A stretch of 6,835 nt of DNA from an uncultured Clostridia bacterium (GTDB lineage: Bacteria; Bacillota; Clostridia; Oscillospirales; Acutalibacteraceae). Made by a program: the position numbers and the translations under genes. Under the pieces are notes generated by a model, which was not told the DNA's origin, ran no database searches, and worked only from the letters and a program-made list of their open reading frames with translations. Positions 5,283-6,835 of the stretch are shown piece after piece. The stretch spans positions 1 through 6,835 of the forward strand of contig CAJOQU010000073.1 of NCBI GenBank assembly GCA_905236975.1. Reading direction: 5' to 3'. The number at the start of each line of letters is the position of its first letter. Position 1 is the stretch's first letter.

Positions 5283-5873
5283 ATGAGACAAGCAACGATC
5301 AACCGCCGCACCAACGAAACGGATATTGCGCTTTCCCTGACGGTCGATGGCACCGGCAAAAGCGAGATTCAAACCGGTTGCGGTTTTTTAGACCACATGC
5401 TCACCTTGTTTGCCCGTCACGGCAGGTTTGACCTGACCCTTTCCTGTAAAGGGGATACCGAGGTGGATTTTCACCACACCACCGAAGACATTGGCATTGC
5501 ACTGGGTGACGCCTTCAAAGCGGCGCTCGGTGACTTGCGCGGCGTCACGCGCTACGGCAGCTTTCTGCTGCCCATGGATGAGGCCTTGATTTTATCGGCG
5601 GTCGATCTTTCCGGCCGGGCGCATTTGTCGTATGATCTGCACGTTCCCGCCCCCAAGGTCGGCGATTTTGACACCGAGCTTGGCGAGGAATTCTTTTTGG
5701 GCTTTGTGCGGCACGCCGCCGTGACCCTGCACATCAAACAACTTGCGGGCAGCAATTCACACCACATTTTAGAAGGGGCGTTCAAATCGGTCGCCCGCAG
5801 CCTTGCGGCCGCCGTAAAGCTGGATGACGCTTATCTTGACGAGGTTCCCTCTACCAAAGGGGTGCTTGCATGA
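5283..5873 (+). CDS. hisB: Imidazoleglycerol-phosphate dehydratase
   Basis: HisB dehydrates imidazoleglycerol phosphate to imidazole-acetol phosphate, the substrate of HisC. This is the monofunctional bacterial form, 196 residues from the chosen start, with no phosphatase domain. The metal-binding and catalytic signatures are complete: GCGFLDHML (32-40), DFHHTTEDIG (62-71), RGVTRYGS, MDEAL, GEEFFLGFVRHAA, GSNSHHILEGAFKS and the terminal EVPSTKG. These histidines and acids build the two Mn sites of the 24-subunit enzyme. The start at 5283 gives the usual N-terminus (RQATINRRTNETDI) and has GGAG six bases upstream. A longer frame from 5199 would add 28 residues translated from the structured gap and is unlikely. 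It is the only gene of the operon here that does not overlap its upstream neighbour, and its ribosome binding site is in a predicted stem. It overlaps hisH by four bases. Confidence 0.95.
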   Translation: MRQATINRRTNETDIALSLTVDGTGKSEIQTGCGFLDHMLTLFARHGRFDLTLSCKGDTEVDFHHTTEDIGIALGDAFKAALGDLRGVTRYGSFLLPMDEALILSAVDLSGRAHLSYDLHVPAPKVGDFDTELGEEFFLGFVRHAAVTLHIKQLAGSNSHHILEGAFKSVARSLAAAVKLDDAYLDEVPSTKGVLA

Positions 5874-6490
5874 TTGCTATTTTGGATTACGGCGTGGGGA
5901 ATCTGTTTTCCCTTTCCTCCTCCCTTGCCGCCATCGGCGCCGATTGTGTTGTGACCCGTGACCCGGCCGAAATCCGCGCGGCCGACCGCCTGATCCTGCC
6001 CGGCGTGGGCGCGTTTGGCGATGCGATCGAAAAGCTGAAAAAAGACGGTCTTGACCGCTTGATCAAATCGGAAGCGCAAAACGGCAAGCCGCTGCTCGGC
6101 ATTTGCCTTGGCATGCAGTTGTTATTTGAAAAAAGCTATGAGTTCGGCTGCTTTGAAGGACTGGGGCTTTTGCAGGGCGACGTTGTACCCATGCGCGGAC
6201 GTATCGATCCTTCGCTTAAAATTCCGCATATCGGGTGGAACGCCCTGCGCTTTGTGGGGGAAAGCCCGCTGTTTCGCTACATTGAAGACGGCGACTTTGT
6301 GTATTTTGTGCATTCTTTTTTTGCCGATCGGTGTGAAGACAGCGTGATCGCCCAAACCGAATACGGCATCCCCCTGACCGCCGCCGCGGCTGACGGCTGT
6401 GTGTTCGGCTGTCAGTTCCACCCCGAAAAAAGCGGCAAAGTAGGGCTTGCCATCCTGCGTGCTTTCTGTGAAACGGAGAAACCCTTATGA
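5870..6490 (+). CDS. hisH: Imidazole glycerol phosphate synthase, glutamine amidotransferase subunit
   Basis: HisH is a class I glutamine amidotransferase that splits glutamine and channels ammonia to HisF, which makes imidazoleglycerol phosphate and AICAR from PRFAR. The 206 residues match the family. The N-terminus is the standard AILDYGVGNLFSL, followed by LILPGVGAFGDAI. The nucleophile is C79 in LLGICLGMQLLF, and the triad is completed by H184 and E186 in CQFHPEKS. The KIPHIGWNAL stretch that contacts the synthase partner is present. HisF is not in the window but should lie after hisA. The start overlaps the hisB stop (ATGA, 5870-5873), with AAGGGG around 5857-5862 as ribosome binding site. 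The stop overlaps hisA in the same way. Confidence 0.96.
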   Translation: MIAILDYGVGNLFSLSSSLAAIGADCVVTRDPAEIRAADRLILPGVGAFGDAIEKLKKDGLDRLIKSEAQNGKPLLGICLGMQLLFEKSYEFGCFEGLGLLQGDVVPMRGRIDPSLKIPHIGWNALRFVGESPLFRYIEDGDFVYFVHSFFADRCEDSVIAQTEYGIPLTAAAADGCVFGCQFHPEKSGKVGLAILRAFCETEKPL

Positions 6491-6835
6491 AGATTTTCCC
6501 TGCCATTGATCTTTACGATCAAAAAGCCGTTCGCCTGTTCAAAGGCGATTACCAAAATATGACGGTCTACCACCACGACCCCCTTGCCGTGGCGCGTGAT
6601 TTTGAAAACGCCGGTGCACAATGCGTGCATTTGGTGGATTTAGAGGGCGCACGCGACGGCTCTACTCCTCATTTTGAACTGGTACGCGCCATTGCCGAAA
6701 AAACCTCCCTGTTTACCGAAATCGGCGGCGGCATTCGCAGCATGAAAACGGTGGAACGCTATTTGGAAAGCGGTGTGGATCGGGTCATCTTGGGCACGGC
6801 CGCCGTGACCGACCCGGCCTTTTTGCAAACGGCGG
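6487..6835 (+). CDS. hisA: ProFAR isomerase HisA, N-terminal part (cut by window end)
   Basis: HisA is a TIM-barrel isomerase converting ProFAR to PRFAR by an Amadori rearrangement, just before the HisF-HisH step. Only the first 116 of roughly 240 expected residues are in the window and the frame runs off the right edge. Seen are FPAIDLYDQKAVRLFKGDY with the catalytic base D8, HLVDLEGARDG (from H48) and the phosphate-binding EIGGGIRS (GGGIR at 80-84), then GVDRVILGTAAV. The second catalytic aspartate lies beyond the window. HisF is a close homologue, but the AIDL start and the HLVDLEGA form are those of HisA. The start overlaps the hisH stop (ATGA, 6487-6490), with GGAG at 6475-6478. Confidence 0.95.
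   Translation, partial: MKIFPAIDLYDQKAVRLFKGDYQNMTVYHHDPLAVARDFENAGAQCVHLVDLEGARDGSTPHFELVRAIAEKTSLFTEIGGGIRSMKTVERYLESGVDRVILGTAAVTDPAFLQTA

Overview
The window is a chromosomal stretch of a Bacillota (Firmicutes) bacterium, most likely a moderately GC-rich member of the Clostridia (Oscillospiraceae/Ruminococcaceae-like). The basis is strong GGAG-type ribosome binding sites, a long U32-type protein, a YerC/YecD-type TrpR-related protein, and a HisZ-HisG fusion. I cannot name the species from the sequence alone.

Layout. Positions 1-798 are the 3' end of a U32-family gene that runs in from the left edge. Positions 799-942 are intergenic. They hold a weak hairpin after the U32 gene, an AT-rich inverted repeat, and a near-consensus sigma-A promoter (TTGACT, 17 bp, TAAAAT). 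An imperfect dyad between the two promoter hexamers is a good operator candidate. From 943 to the right edge lies one histidine operon, all on the + strand: yerC-like regulator, hisZ-hisG fusion, hisD, hisC, hisB, hisH, hisA. hisA is cut by the window end; hisF and hisI/E would be expected beyond it.

How the genes work together. The HisZ-HisG fusion makes phosphoribosyl-ATP from ATP and PRPP. The next two steps (HisI/HisE) are not in the window. HisA isomerises ProFAR to PRFAR, HisH supplies ammonia to HisF, HisB dehydrates imidazoleglycerol phosphate, HisC transaminates the product, and HisD oxidises histidinol to histidine. No histidinol-phosphate phosphatase is visible in the window. The small TrpR-like protein, encoded first in the operon, is probably the local repressor.

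The most unusual part is the hisC-hisB junction. Every other junction in the operon overlaps by 4 or 8 bases, so translation is probably coupled. At hisC/hisB there is instead a 150-base non-coding gap (5133-5282). It is packed with three consecutive stem-loops, one of which buries the hisB Shine-Dalgarno sequence. The strand that buries it can pair instead with an upstream copy of the same GAGATT sequence, giving two mutually exclusive folds, as in a riboswitch or other RNA switch. I do not recognise it as a known RNA class. It could also be a dispersed structured repeat inserted in the operon.
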